A stretch of DNA of 64,000 nucleotides from Cantharellus purpuraceus (Eukaryota; Basidiomycota; Agaricomycetes; Cantharellales; Hydnaceae), in assembly GCA_025174535.1 (NCBI GenBank), contig JALBUN010000050.1, positions 1 through 64,000 on the forward strand, read 5' to 3'. A program made the position numbers and the translations under genes. The notes beneath the pieces are model-generated. The model saw only the letters and a program-made list of their open reading frames with translations. It was not told the origin of the DNA and searched no databases. Below are positions 55,111-64,000 of the stretch, one piece after another. The first letter of the stretch is position 1. Each line of letters begins with the position of its first letter.

Positions 55111-56810
55111 TTATACATCGCGTTTCCTTTTCCCCTTTCCCTTATCTACCTCAGGCTCCGTCTCCGACCCCTCATCACTCTCTACATCCGACACCCAATC
55201 CTTCTCATCTCCCATGTCTGAATCCTCGTCCAATGGGGCCATGAACTTCCGCAACCGACGTAACTCGGCTGTCTGACGACCCTCCAGAACCTCCTTCTGT
55301 TTCATCGTCCTCACCAAGTCTACTAACAACCCCTCCATCCGCCGAAGGTGCTCCAACTGCAGGTTAACCAGCCTGATAAGCTGGCCCACAGTGCTATTGG
55401 GTGCAGAGATGCGCCCCGTACCTGCACTGGTTGTTGCCCCTTCCGATCTGACACCGCTACCCCCGGCTGCCACAGCACCCGTCTCAGTCCGCCTCTTTTT
55501 TGTCAGACAACCCTCCGATTCTTTCTCTGCCCCTCCTTGTACCACTAGTCGGGGCTTGATGCTCCGACTCCGGGGATTGAACTTTCCATCGATCCTACAC
55601 CCTCCTTTCTGACCCCGACAACGATCGCAGGACCGAAGGCGGCGAGTTGGGCCGGTAGGCCACACGCACTCCACACCCGCATCACGACATAAGTTGCAAG
55701 TTATGCTGGGTCCGCCGAATGGCTCTGTTGGAGCCAGAGCCTTGGGTGGTCCGCCCCTCCTCACTGCGGCCTCCAAGCATTCCCTCTCCTCCTCCTTGTC
55801 CTGCTGTTCTGTGGCCGCCTTCTCCATCTCACGCTTGCGAAGCTGGATCGCCGACCTCGCAACATGCAGCTCCTTCTTACAGGTCACCAACACGCGACTC
55901 TCTGCCTTGCACCATATGACCCTCCGGTCCACCTCTCGCTTCTCCGTATCAGCACTCGGGTAGGCCTTCAGTGAAAGGACCGTGACGTCAAGGTTCTTCT
56001 TGGTGGTAGCGGCATAGAGCTCTGCCCTTTTGCGAGCCTCGACCGCAGCTACCCAAGCCATCTCCTCGTAAGAATTCAAAGTAGGATCTGGCTCCGCATC
56101 CGTCCCAACATCCATGCCCGCCTCGGGCTCCGCATTTGCGTCGAGCTCCATATTGGCATTGGGATCTGCTTCCACCTCCACCCTCTCCATCTCCGCCACA
56201 TCATCTTCCTCAGCTGCCCCCAACTCAAATAAGGGCCGTGCCCACGGACGTAACGGCGAGTCCTCTGCAGTGACAGTCCTCGAACGAGTCGCCTCCGTCC
56301 GTGTAACGGAGATGATGGCGACTTCCAGGGTCCCTGGCCATATGGGCACGCTCGGACTTCCTGGGTGGCTGGTTTTCCCTGCCCCAGTCACCTCCTCCTC
56401 TACCTCCATGGCCGCCTCTAACTCGTGTGCCTGCTCCTCCACTTCCTTCAGTCTCGTGGCCTCCATCGCTGCCACAAGTTCACCTTGCGGGCCCTCTCTG
56501 CCTTTGCTTCCTCCTCTTTCCTTCTCCATTCCGTTTTCGCCGCCTCTTTCCGTCGTTCCTCCTCCTCCTCCTTCCGTCTCCGTTCTGCCTCCTCCTCCTT
56601 CCGTCTCCATTCCACCTCCTCCTCCTCCTTCCACCTCCGTTCCTCCTCCTCCTCCTCCTTCCGTTTCCGTTCTGCCTCCTCCTCCTCCTTCCATCTCTGT
56701 TCTGCTTCCTCCTCCTCTTTCCATTTCCGCTCCTCTTCCTCTTCCTTCCGTCGGGCCAAGAGCAACTGCTCCAGCTCGGCCACGCTCATGCTTGCCAAAG
56801 GGTTTGACAT
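55111..56810 (-). pseudogene. GYP1c antisense gene: coiled-coil protein with Zn2Cys6-type cluster (one frameshift)
   Basis: The start is Met 56810 (MSNPLASMSVAELEQLLLAR), about 33 bp after a TATAAAA box. Residues ~25-120 are a Glu/Arg/Lys coiled coil of RRKEEEE/RWKEEEE-type repeats. One frame change near 56480 connects to the long frame below (55111-56724): KEVEEQAHELEAAMEVEEEV, acidic ELDANAEPEAGMD, a second helical region, then CX2CX6CX12CX2CX6C (TCNLCRDAGVEC ... SCDRCRGQKGGC, about 55605-55710), the spacing of Gal4-type binuclear zinc clusters. A C-terminal helix (LVNLQLEHLRRMEGLL) and a basic end (GKGKRKRDV) follow. AATAAA lies just downstream. A DNA- or chromatin-binding role is inferred. 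The gene is convergent with pol and present in all three GYP1 copies. Confidence 0.8.
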
Positions 56811-56842
56811 CGTTGAGGATAAGACCTCAATCATGCCCCTCC

Positions 56843-56849
56843 TTTTATA
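56843..56849 (-). promoter_or_regulatory. TATA box of the GYP1c antisense gene
   Basis: ATATAAAAGGAGGGG on the minus strand, 33 nt upstream of the MSNPLAS start. The same box is kept at the same place in GYP1a (near 26735) and GYP1b (near 37360, where it reads ATAAAAGGAGG). Confidence 0.6.
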
Positions 56850-56951
56850 TGTCTCCAGACCCCCAGTATAACTCCGACCGCGCCCAATCGTCTCACCTAT
56901 TCAATCCACGGACATGAGGCCTCAGAGGCTCGGCCTTAAATGGAGAGATAC

Positions 56952-57468
56952 TGTTATGACTATATTCATTAACGCCCAGATCCCCGTCCGATCCACTCAG
57001 ATCCCCGTGCATATGAAATCTATACTCCATTTGGAAACCGCTACGTCTCCATTTTCCTGTCCAATTGTCACTGCCGATTCCGCCCATCCGTCTCCGGTTC
57101 CGATTGATGCATCAGCATCACCATGGGAACCTGGACATCCGTCCCCATCAGACTCGGACATACTCATGTAAGGCCCTCGGCCTCGGAGATCCATCACCGG
57201 AGTAATTATTATTAGATTTCAAAATATGTATTTAAGTTGCCCGACTGGGGACTTCATTCCCCAGTTTGATTATCGAATCACGCCTAGCTCCTAAGTCCAG
57301 TCCTAACTCTCTAAGTCATACTCCGTCTCCAAAATCTTGGACACCAGTATTAGTGAGGGCGCAGCACATAAGCTGAAGCCAAGTCCATTCTGACCCCCAC
57401 GATGTACTCCAACTCCAACCCAACCTCCGACCCAATCTCTGACCCCCAATCGGACCCAGTGCGTAACA
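56952..57468 (+). repeat. GYP1c 3' LTR
   Basis: TGTTATGACTATATTC ... AGTGCGTAACA, 517 bp, followed by TSD CAGAG. Few differences from the 5' LTR, several of them C/T or G/A at CpG. Confidence 0.95.
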
Positions 57469-57473
57469 CAGAG

Positions 57474-58685
57474 CTCCATGGGGGGATAAGGATGGGCGGA
57501 TGAAGCCCATGGCATCTATGAATGTTCAGAGAGCCAGTAGCTCTTTTTGGGATAGCAAGTAGATAGGGCCAAGTGGAGGGGTGGAGTTGTCATCCAACTC
57601 AATCTTGAGATCATATGGCCGGTGTTCCACTAGGGAGTTGGCTTTAGACTTGCTGAACATGTTGGCAAACTCATGATGCTCCTTAGGAACCATAGATAGG
57701 TCTGGTGGAGTTGATTGGGTGGAATGGGCAGTGAGGAGCATTGGATCGGAGAGGTGAACCTGGAACATGTGAGAGCCATCCAGTTTGCTAAGTCTGGCAA
57801 AGACCATAGCATCCACCATTGATATAGACAGAGGGGTAGACAGAGTATCTATTGGAGTGGAGTCAGCAGAGGCAGAAGATAATTTCACACCTATAGTTGC
57901 TGGTGATGTCAGGAATGACACAGCCTGCACTGGAGAACGGAATGTGATATGGCCCTTTGCCTTTGCTGCTGATGAGGTTGCCTTGTTGCAATCCTTGGCT
58001 TGGTGGCCAGGTTTTCCACAGAACAGGCAGAGGTTGTTGTCCATGCAGTGCTGGTGTTCCTGCTGGGTAAGTTTTCCATCCTTCCCCAGCTTGGTGGAGA
58101 GGTCCAGAGTACTCTTGCAAGCTCCAGAGTTATTGCTGGTTCCAGAGTTGTTCTGACTGGAACCGGAAGTGGTGGTGTTACCAGTGTTTGACTTCTGGCC
58201 TGAGTTGGTGGTGGTCTTCTTATTGGACCCCTTGTTGGACTTTGGGGGCTTGTCCAATGATTTGTCCAATTTGTTGTTAGCCAAATTTTTGCAGGAGACC
58301 TCAGATTGATGTTCCCAATAATGGGTGTCAATGGATTGGGTAAGCTTGCAAAGCTTTACCAAAGTATCTGGCTTACTGACACGTGATATCTCATCCTTGA
58401 TGTGGGATGGGAGACCAACATAAAATTGGTGTCAGAGTGTGGTGTCGCCTCATTGGATTTCAGGGCTAGCTGCTGGAAACTCACAATGTATTGTGTGATT
58501 TTGTGATTTTCCTTCATCTGAAGTCAATTGAGTTCATTCTCAGTGTTGACCTTAGGGTTGTAAGGACCAAAATCGGTCCGAAGTTCAGAGATGAAGTCAG
58601 AGTAGTCTTCTGACCATATCAGGTCGTTGGAGTCATCCATGAGCGCTGGCTCGAAGTAGTCCAGTGCAGTGCCCTTGAGATAGAC
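57474..58685 (-). pseudogene. GYP1b RT N-terminus and gag fragment (protease deleted)
   Basis: Read right to left: capsid YLKGTALDYFEPALMDD (58640-58685), a frameshift, then 57526-58362 with a Ser/Asn/Lys linker, the CCHC knuckle CLFCGKPGHQAKDC and, without the protease, a direct join to [13 protein letters not shown] and the RT lead-in ([19 protein letters not shown]). The join lies at GGGCCAT, a 7-bp sequence found at both places in GYP1a (near 13949 and 14417). Confidence 0.8.
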
Positions 58686-59134
58686 TGTAGCCCTGTCCTC
58701 ACCAGTCATCAAACTAATACAAGGCTGCTGTCAAGGTCTTTTTTGTTCTGCCCACTCACTGAACAACAACTGGCCTGGGAGGCGATGAGGGAGCAGGTTC
58801 AACTGATGATGATCTAGGTCTCACATTTCAAATATACACCCATCTGATAGATTACAGGTGCCCATGGTAGAGATACTGCCCAGACCACTTCTTCAAGTAT
58901 GTCTTCATAGTGTACTTAAACCTTAACTAATTTCATCTATAGGAGTGTGATGAGAAGAACAGGTTGGTAGTCCATGTCTGAAGACATCTATGGCCATACC
59001 ATTTGCACCTCCACTGAGATAACTGCTGCCCAGATATTACTGTCCCCATTTGCATGATTTCTAACACCTCTACCAATGCTTCATGTCCTGCTGTGTTGGT
59101 CACTTCTGCTCCAGATTGTACTGCTGTGATGGAT
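58686..59134. other. Unassigned DNA
   Basis: No recognisable ORF or repeat. It borders truncated GYP1b on the left and a solo GYP1 LTR on the right. Confidence 0.4.
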
Positions 59135-59642
59135 TGTTATGCACTAGGTCTGATTGGGGGTTGGAGATTGGGTTGGAGATTGAGGTCAGAGGTTGGGTCA
59201 GAGTCGGAGCACATCGTGGGGGTCGGAACGGACTTGGCTTCAGCTTATGTGCTGCGCCCTCACTAATACCGGTGTCCAAGATTTTGGAGATGGAGTATGA
59301 CTTAGAGAGTTAGGATCAGACTTAGGAACTAGGCATGATTCAATATTCAAACTGGGAATGAAGTCCCCAGTCGGGCAATTTAAATACATATTTTGAAATC
59401 TAATAATAATTACTCTGGTGATGGGTCTCCGAGGCCGGCGGCCTTACATGAGTATGTCTGAGTCCGATGGGGATGGATGTCCGGGTTCCTATGGTGATGC
59501 TGATGCATCAATCGGAACCGGAGATGGATGGGCAGAATCAGTGGTGACAATCGGACAGGTAGATGGAGACGGTGGTTTCCAAACGGAATATAGATTTCAT
59601 ATGCACGGGGGGATCCGGACATTAATGAATATAGTCATAACA
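59135..59642 (-). mobile_element. Solo GYP1 LTR (-)
   Basis: TGTTATGCACTAGG ... AGTCATAACA, 508 bp, perfect TSD TGGAT (59130-59134 and 59643-59647). Confidence 0.92.
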
Positions 59643-61286
59643 TGGATCCAGTAATGCCTACAATCTCTGAAGCTGCCTCTGCTCCTGAACTGGACTCTTC
59701 TAGTAACAGCATTCAGAGTGGAAGTAATGACTGGTCAGATGGATGAGAACATGGATCATTCAAAGAATGGAGTCAGTACCCAGCATCCTCAAAAAAATGT
59801 GGTAAATACCTAATTTATTAAGTGTGTTAAACATATCTGATTTCATTAACTAGGGAAGGTAAGATGCACTGGCCAATGGAGTGTCTGGTAGTTGGTAAAG
59901 GCGCTTATGTTACATCCTGTAACACCAAGTCTGATCTCTGGACTCCATCTCTATCTCCTTCTACTCCACCTCCATCAACTCCACCTCCATCAACTCCACC
60001 TCCATCAACTCCACCTCCATCAACTCCACCTCCATCAACTCCACCTCCATCAACTCCACCTCCATCAACTCCACCTCCATCAACCCTGAACTCCATTATT
60101 GTTCTCTATATAAGTAGTTTTCCTCTTATGAGTTACAACAAACCTTTATCTTTTATATTGCTTAGTATTAGTTCAGACTTGAGTCCAAACTCCAAATTCC
60201 TTTCCATGTTGTATTCCACATCTGTCTTATTGTCCTATCACTTTTAGCTTATCATTCAATTCTTCACATACTTTTATGGACTACTCTCTGTATGTTACAG
60301 TAGTTCATATATCAACTAAGATTTCCCCCATCAACTTCTTGGTTGCTAGCTTCTTGACAAGTACCCTCTTGACAAGTCAAACTCTGGATCCCTAATCCAA
60401 CTCCATACTCTGAACTCTGAAATATTGGACCAACAATCCAAGGGGGCGCAACACACAAGTTGAAGCCAAGTCCACTCAATCCAACTCAATAGTTATTGTC
60501 CCCACTCTGTCTCTGGTCAAACTGGAACAGTGAAGTCCCCTCCTTTCCCTTGCTAGCATCCAAACTCCAGTTACTCCATTGAACCCTTAGTATCCAGCAC
60601 TTAACATTATGTCCATGCAAATGAACTGAATGTATCATTGGATTGTCATATAGTATAACATAGACACAACTTGTAGAGTGGCTCTTTATATATAGGAACA
60701 GGGCCAGGACCTTTACCTATATATCGACAACTTTGTGGCCAAGATGTAGAACAGACAGATCCCTTGAAGTGACTTAGTGTCAACAGCATTGATGAGGTCA
60801 AGGCATACCCTTTCAGGGGGAAAAGTGTGCTGAATGAAGCTAAAATAGAAGTAAGCGGTGGTGCAAGTTGAGTGACGTGGATGGAAAACCCACTGTACCA
60901 TGCATCCATGGCCTAACAAGCAATTTTCCATGAATCTAGACTATGTCAGCTTTTGAACTGCAGTGGTTTCATGGAATTTGGTGCAGTAGAAAGGGCACAG
61001 CTTAAAGTCACAACAGGTGTCTCTACATGTGAGACTGGTGCCACTAATTGGAGACTGAATAGACATTATTACATTGTGCATTTTGTTTCAATGGCAGCAT
61101 AGCTTCTCACCAGCACTTTGGCCCTGTCATCAACTTGGCCAGACAGAAGCCCAGGCTGTGCTCAAGCAAATTACATGAAGCTGGAGCAAGAGAGAGAAAG
61201 TGAAGAAAAAGAAGAATTGTGGGAATGTGGCAAGGTTGGGAGTGAAAATAAGCAACTTGATGTCTTTCATGACTATTGAGTGTGGA
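59643..61286. other. Mostly unassigned DNA with a minisatellite and a weak LTR-like segment
   Basis: A stretch near 60100-60500 has a TATATAAG (about 60105) and a GGGCGCAACACACAAG...GAAGCCAAGTCCA block (60445-60480) resembling the 3' half of the GYP1 LTR, so a distant LTR may lie there. A block near 61105-61135 (CACTTTGGCCCTGTCATCAA) recurs near 63645. No gene recognised. Confidence 0.4.
59966..60085. repeat. 15-bp minisatellite, 8 copies
   Basis: Eight near-perfect copies of CCACCTCCATCAACT. In the + frame it gives a (PPPST)n tract inside an ORF at 59864-60247 that is otherwise unlike a protein. Confidence 0.9.
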
Positions 61287-61613
61287 TGTTATGCACTAGG
61301 TCTGATTGGGGGTCAGAGGTGGGTCGGAGGTTGAGTCGGAGTCGGAGAGGGAATCAGATATGTTGTGGGGGTCAGAGCGGACTTGGCTTCAGCTTATGTG
61401 CTGCGCTGACGAGCCAGGATGCATTGAGGACATATATCAAACCACTCTGACAGTCCAACTCCGCCAGCGTCTTTTCATATTGAACTTTTAAATAGCGCCA
61501 CAACTCCCTCTCCACCTCAGTCTCTAATTCTAGCCATCGATCGTCACTCATGTTTCATCGCCATCGATCATTATCAGCCTTCTATTCACACCGATCCTTT
61601 CATCATCATTCAC

Positions 61614-62048
61614 ATGGCTTCCAATTCTATTCCCCTCTCCAACATCTCTTCTAATAATATGTCACACTGGTCTCTGGACACAGAGGACTATCAAAAATAC
61701 ACTGAGCTCCATGGGCATGTTAAGCCACCTCCACGTGTCAAAATACTTCCCAAACTCTTTCAATGTCCAAGATCCCCACCATGTCTCTCCTATGCCATTG
61801 GCGATCCTATATTCTTTCATAATTCCGTTGAACCATATACATTCCTCGGCATTTCACCTCTATATCATAACACAGATAGAAGAGTCGAACATGAGGTAGA
61901 GTTTCAGTCGCCATCGCCAACCTATCCTCCCACTTCAATCCAACTCAGGTTACATCATGTCAGGCAAAGGGACCAAATACCCCTGGAACGGGATACCATA
62001 TGGAGACAGATCACTAAGACAATAAGGTGTATTTGTTGTGGATGCTGA
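61614..62048 (+). CDS. LTR-F small protein, copy 4 (144 aa)
   Basis: An intact frame MASNSIPLSNISSNN to a Cys-rich CICCGC end. Motifs: HWSLDTEDYQKY (residues ~18-29), KPPPRVK (~36-42), YAIGDPIFFHN (~60-70), PYTFLGISPLY (~74-84) and a basic C-terminus (RQRDQIPLERD). A TTTAAATAGC TATA-like box lies about 120 bp upstream. The frame also survives uninterrupted in copy 3 (34191-34625), while copies 1 and 2 are split only by later insertions. No known family recognised; related to the GYP2 protein at 50431. Confidence 0.65.
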   Translation: MASNSIPLSNISSNNMSHWSLDTEDYQKYTELHGHVKPPPRVKILPKLFQCPRSPPCLSYAIGDPIFFHNSVEPYTFLGISPLYHNTDRRVEHEVEFQSPSPTYPPTSIQLRLHHVRQRDQIPLERDTIWRQITKTIRCICCGC

Positions 62049-62385
62049 CTGAAGTCCTCATGTGACTCAGGGTCAATTTACCTTTGGAGCTGTAGGGAAG
62101 ATGGTATTGGTGGATGTTTCTATTGTTCTTTTATATGACTCACCCCTGTTTCATCTTTTAATTCATTCATACACGACTTACTCATCCTTGTTCTATTTTT
62201 GGTTCTTTTATTACTCATCACCCCCTATTCTTATAAAGATTACCCCTATCTGTCACTTCATTTCTCCATGATTTCCCCATTAGTAGTTCAACTTCACACA
62301 CTTTGTCAGCTGGCTTGATCAGCATTTCTTGCATCGTGTCGCATCATTTGCTCCTGATATTGTGTTGTTGTGCCCTGGGGATTTG

Positions 62386-62394
62386 TATATAAAA
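62386..62394 (+). promoter_or_regulatory. LTR-F main TATA box
   Basis: TATATAAAA followed by GGGCGC. The equivalent is present in copy 3 (about 33845 on the minus strand). It is the likely promoter of the parent retrotransposon transcript. Confidence 0.55.
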
Positions 62395-63297
62395 GGGCGC
62401 TAGTTTTCGCCTTTGAGATAAATCAACAAGTTTTCAGCCAACGCTCTAAAGTCAAAGTCCACGCTCTAAGTCTACACTCTATGCTCTATATCACAATCCA
62501 TCATCTCTACACTGAGACAAAGCACCTTGGTTCAATGATCAGATTTCCCTCTGCCACCAAGAGGTTGCATCTCCTGAAACCAGCTTTTGCATACCTCCCA
62601 ACTGGGCTCTGCATTGTCATCCAGTCACAGAGCACAATCAGCCATCTGGACCGTCCTTTTTGCTCCCACCCTCATCCAACCACAGAGCACTATTTCACTT
62701 TCCTGTTACTCAGTGCTACCTCTACCCCTCAACCTGATTGATCTTTGGAGTGCTGAACAACTGTGTTACACACCGTCTGTTTGTTAGGACCGTTGCGTGC
62801 AGGCTTATAGGATCTATTCCATAAGCGAACCGACAGCACCCTCACTAATACCAGTGTCCAAGATTTTGGAGACAGAGTACGACTTAGATAGTTAGGATTG
62901 GACTTAGGAACTAGGTGTGATTCGATATTTGAACTGGGGATGAAGTCCCCAGTCAGACAGCTTAAATACATATTCAAAATCTAATAATAATTACTCCGGT
63001 GATGGGTCTCTGAGGCCAACAGCCTTACATGAGTATGTCCAAGTCCAATGGGGACAGATGTCTGGGTTCCTATGGTGATGCTGATACATCAATCAGAACC
63101 AAACATGGATGGGTGAGATTTGGCGGTGACAATCCAACAGATAAATGGAGATGTGATGGTTTCCAAATAGAGTATAGATTTCATATGCACAGGGATCTGA
63201 GTGGATCAGATGGGGATCTGGGCATTAATGAATATAGTCATAACAGTGGAGGTGAGAATCGGTGAGGTGAAGAAAGGTGCTAAACTACTGGACATAT

Positions 63298-63467
63298 TGT
63301 GAATAATAAACTATGAGGTTCAACATAATGTGTAAATAGTCTGGAGTCTGGGATCTGGGATCCATGGGAGTAGAAGATAAGTCTCTCCCATGGATCCCCC
63401 TGTCTATATACAGTTGGACACCAAACAAGACCAGAATGATTGGTCATTGTTGGGTCACTCTGCAACA
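63298..63467 (-). mobile_element. Solo COP1-type LTR (-), 170 bp
   Basis: On the minus strand it reads TGTTGCAGAGTGACCC ... GTTTATTATTCACA, clearly related to the COP1 5' LTR (shared GAGAGACTTA-TCTTCTACTCCCA block). Perfect TSD CATAT (63293-63297 and 63468-63472). Confidence 0.85.
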
Positions 63468-63842
63468 CATATATATACTAAAACTAGAGTGGATGTGGAC
63501 AGAACAATGAACAGATGTGGCACAGAAGTCTACACATGAATAAAGCAAAGTGGAAGAGTGACTGAATGGATGTGGTGGGTGGAATAGATCATGTGCATCC
63601 TCCAGAGAACATGGTCAAATGTTTTGGTCTGAATCAGTAGTTTCTCACTAGCACCTTTGGCCCTGTCATTAACTGGTACCCTCACTGGAAGCTGATGTGC
63701 CTGGTGACTGGCATGTCTTCTGTTGATATCTGACTAGTATCAGTCTCAGTTGTGATTCAGACAACTCAGTTGTATTATTACCTGACTATTATCAGTCTAC
63801 ACAGTCTAATAAGTATACATGTGTATCACTATGATGAATATT
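63468..63842. other. Unassigned DNA
   Basis: No ORF recognised. A block near 63640-63680 (CCTTTGGCCCTGTCATTAAC) recurs at 61105-61135, so both may belong to an unrecognised repeat. Confidence 0.4.
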
Positions 63843-64000
63843 TGTTGAGAAATAAATTCATGATGGTGCCGGGCAAATCTGTGTGAAGTATAATCCAAAT
63901 AGCAAGTGGGGAAGTGATGTGGACTGGGTTTATGCACAGTCTAATGAAATATATACTTGAGTAGTATCTTCCTACAAAATTTGAAATGATTCAGTGGATC
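63843..64000 (-). mobile_element. LTR-X copy, partial (runs off the window)
   Basis: Starts TGTTGAGAAATAAATTC and matches the left end of the LTR-X at 41892-42600 (ACTGGGT-TATGC...AGTC, AAATTTGA-GAT blocks near 63925-63990). The other end is beyond the window. Confidence 0.55.

Larger units (their letters stand above)
42669..57468 (+). mobile_element. GYP1c: Ty3/gypsy chromovirus (+), both LTRs, youngest GYP1 copy
   Basis: LTRs 42669-43184 and 56952-57468, perfect TSD CAGAG (42664-42668 and 57469-57473). It is inserted in GYP1b. Order: LTR, self-primer site, gag, [GYP2 inserted at 44293-51282], protease, RT, RNase H, integrase, chromodomain, convergent antisense gene, LTR. It retains many more CpGs than GYP1a or GYP1b, yet its frames are broken. 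Confidence 0.95.
36736..58685 (-). mobile_element. GYP1b: Ty3/gypsy chromovirus (-), 5' truncated, split by an LTR-X and GYP1c
   Basis: The 3' LTR is on the left (36736-37260). Then, rightwards, the antisense gene (on +), chromodomain, integrase, RNase H and RT to 41891; LTR-X; RT to 42668; GYP1c; and RT N-terminus and gag 57474-58685. It stops inside the gag capsid (YLKGTALDYF), and the 5' LTR is not present. Most of protease is deleted. Confidence 0.85.
61407..62835 (+). mobile_element. LTR-F copy 4 (+), complete, 1429 bp
   Basis: TGACGAGCCAGGATGC ... GCGAACCGACA with a 4-bp duplication GCGC/GCAC. It contains the small ORF (61614-62048) in its 5' half and a strong TATATAAAA (62386-62394) followed by about 440 bp, so the ORF is in the U3-like part. 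Confidence 0.85.
61287..63245 (-). mobile_element. Solo GYP1 LTR (-), split by LTR-F4
   Basis: The left part is 61287-61406 and the right part 62836-63245. Perfect TSD GTGGA (61282-61286 and 63246-63250). LTR-F4 sits at GCGC (61403-61406) / GCAC (62836-62839). Confidence 0.9.

Noticed and set aside
56114..56917. Long + strand ORFs rich in Pro/Ser/Phe/Leu at 56114-56917
   Set aside because: They are reverse-strand shadows of the Glu/Arg/Lys-rich antisense gene of GYP1c; the same holds for 26086-26811 and 37269-37759.
59864..60247. A proline-rich protein gene (127 codons)
   Set aside because: Most of it is an out-of-context translation of a 15-bp minisatellite; the flanks show no protein-like features.
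60646..60931. Minus-strand frames with some protein-like segments (FPPERVCLDLINAVD)
   Set aside because: Two short overlapping frames, no recognisable domain, and stops just upstream; not enough to call a gene.
1..64000. tRNA, rRNA and CRISPR features
   Set aside because: No cloverleaf-like or rRNA-like segment and no CRISPR-type spaced repeat were noticed. The GGTTATGGGCCC sites are primer sites, not tRNA genes.

Overview
The window looks like nuclear DNA of a filamentous basidiomycete, probably a mushroom-forming agaricomycete. The evidence is dense ~50-nt GT..AG introns in the two host genes, Ty1/copia and chromodomain-bearing Ty3/gypsy retrotransposons, and a Zn2Cys6-type protein carried by one of them. 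No narrower taxon can be supported from sequence alone.

Layout. 1-1403 (+) is the 3' end of a class II histone deacetylase gene (Hda1/Clr3 type, Arb2 domain). It converges on 1490-5255 (-), a membrane-anchored amidohydrolase with many introns. 5256-6951 is intergenic and holds a 30-codon truncated 5' exon (5506) and a hairpin cluster. From 6952 to the end the DNA is almost entirely LTR retrotransposons inserted into one another.

Names used here: GYP1 (Ty3/gypsy chromovirus, ~0.5 kb LTR; copies GYP1a 12313-27354 +, GYP1b 36736-~58685 -, GYP1c 42669-57468 +); GYP2 (a second chromovirus, 44293-51282 +); COP1 (18017-23188 +), COP2 (30388-36613 +) and COP3 (8568-29242 -), Ty1/copia elements; LTR-B (1.4 kb) and LTR-F (1.4 kb), families seen only as solo LTRs; LTR-X (709-824 bp solo LTRs).

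Target-site duplications give the order of insertion. Nest 1: COP3 contains LTR-F1, which contains a solo GYP1 LTR (TSD TACTT), which contains LTR-F2 (TSD GCGC/GTGC), which contains GYP1a (TSD ATCTT). GYP1a contains a solo GYP1 LTR (TSD AGGTG) and an LTR-B/COP1/LTR-B block; COP1 itself contains an LTR-X (TSD TGAAC/TAAAC). Nest 2: COP2 (TSD GTCTG) contains LTR-F3. Nest 3: GYP1b contains an LTR-X (TSD GTTAA) and GYP1c (TSD CAGAG); GYP1c contains GYP2 (TSD ATAGC); GYP2 contains a 567-bp solo LTR. The right end carries solo LTRs of GYP1 (TSDs TGGAT, GTGGA), LTR-F4, a COP1-type LTR (TSD CATAT) and the edge of another LTR-X.

How the elements work. GYP1 and GYP2 encode Gag, protease, RT, RNase H, integrase and a C-terminal chromodomain, and both appear to self-prime reverse transcription like Tf1. 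COP1 and COP2 have the primer site complementary to a half initiator-tRNA used by Drosophila copia. Two accessory genes stand out. Every GYP1 copy has a convergent antisense gene, with its own TATA box, for a coiled-coil protein with a Gal4-like six-cysteine cluster. A small protein of unknown function is encoded inside LTR-F and, as a recognisable homologue, between pol and the 3' LTR of GYP2. All pol genes carry stops or frameshifts, many of the CGA-to-TGA type, so no copy is autonomous as it stands.
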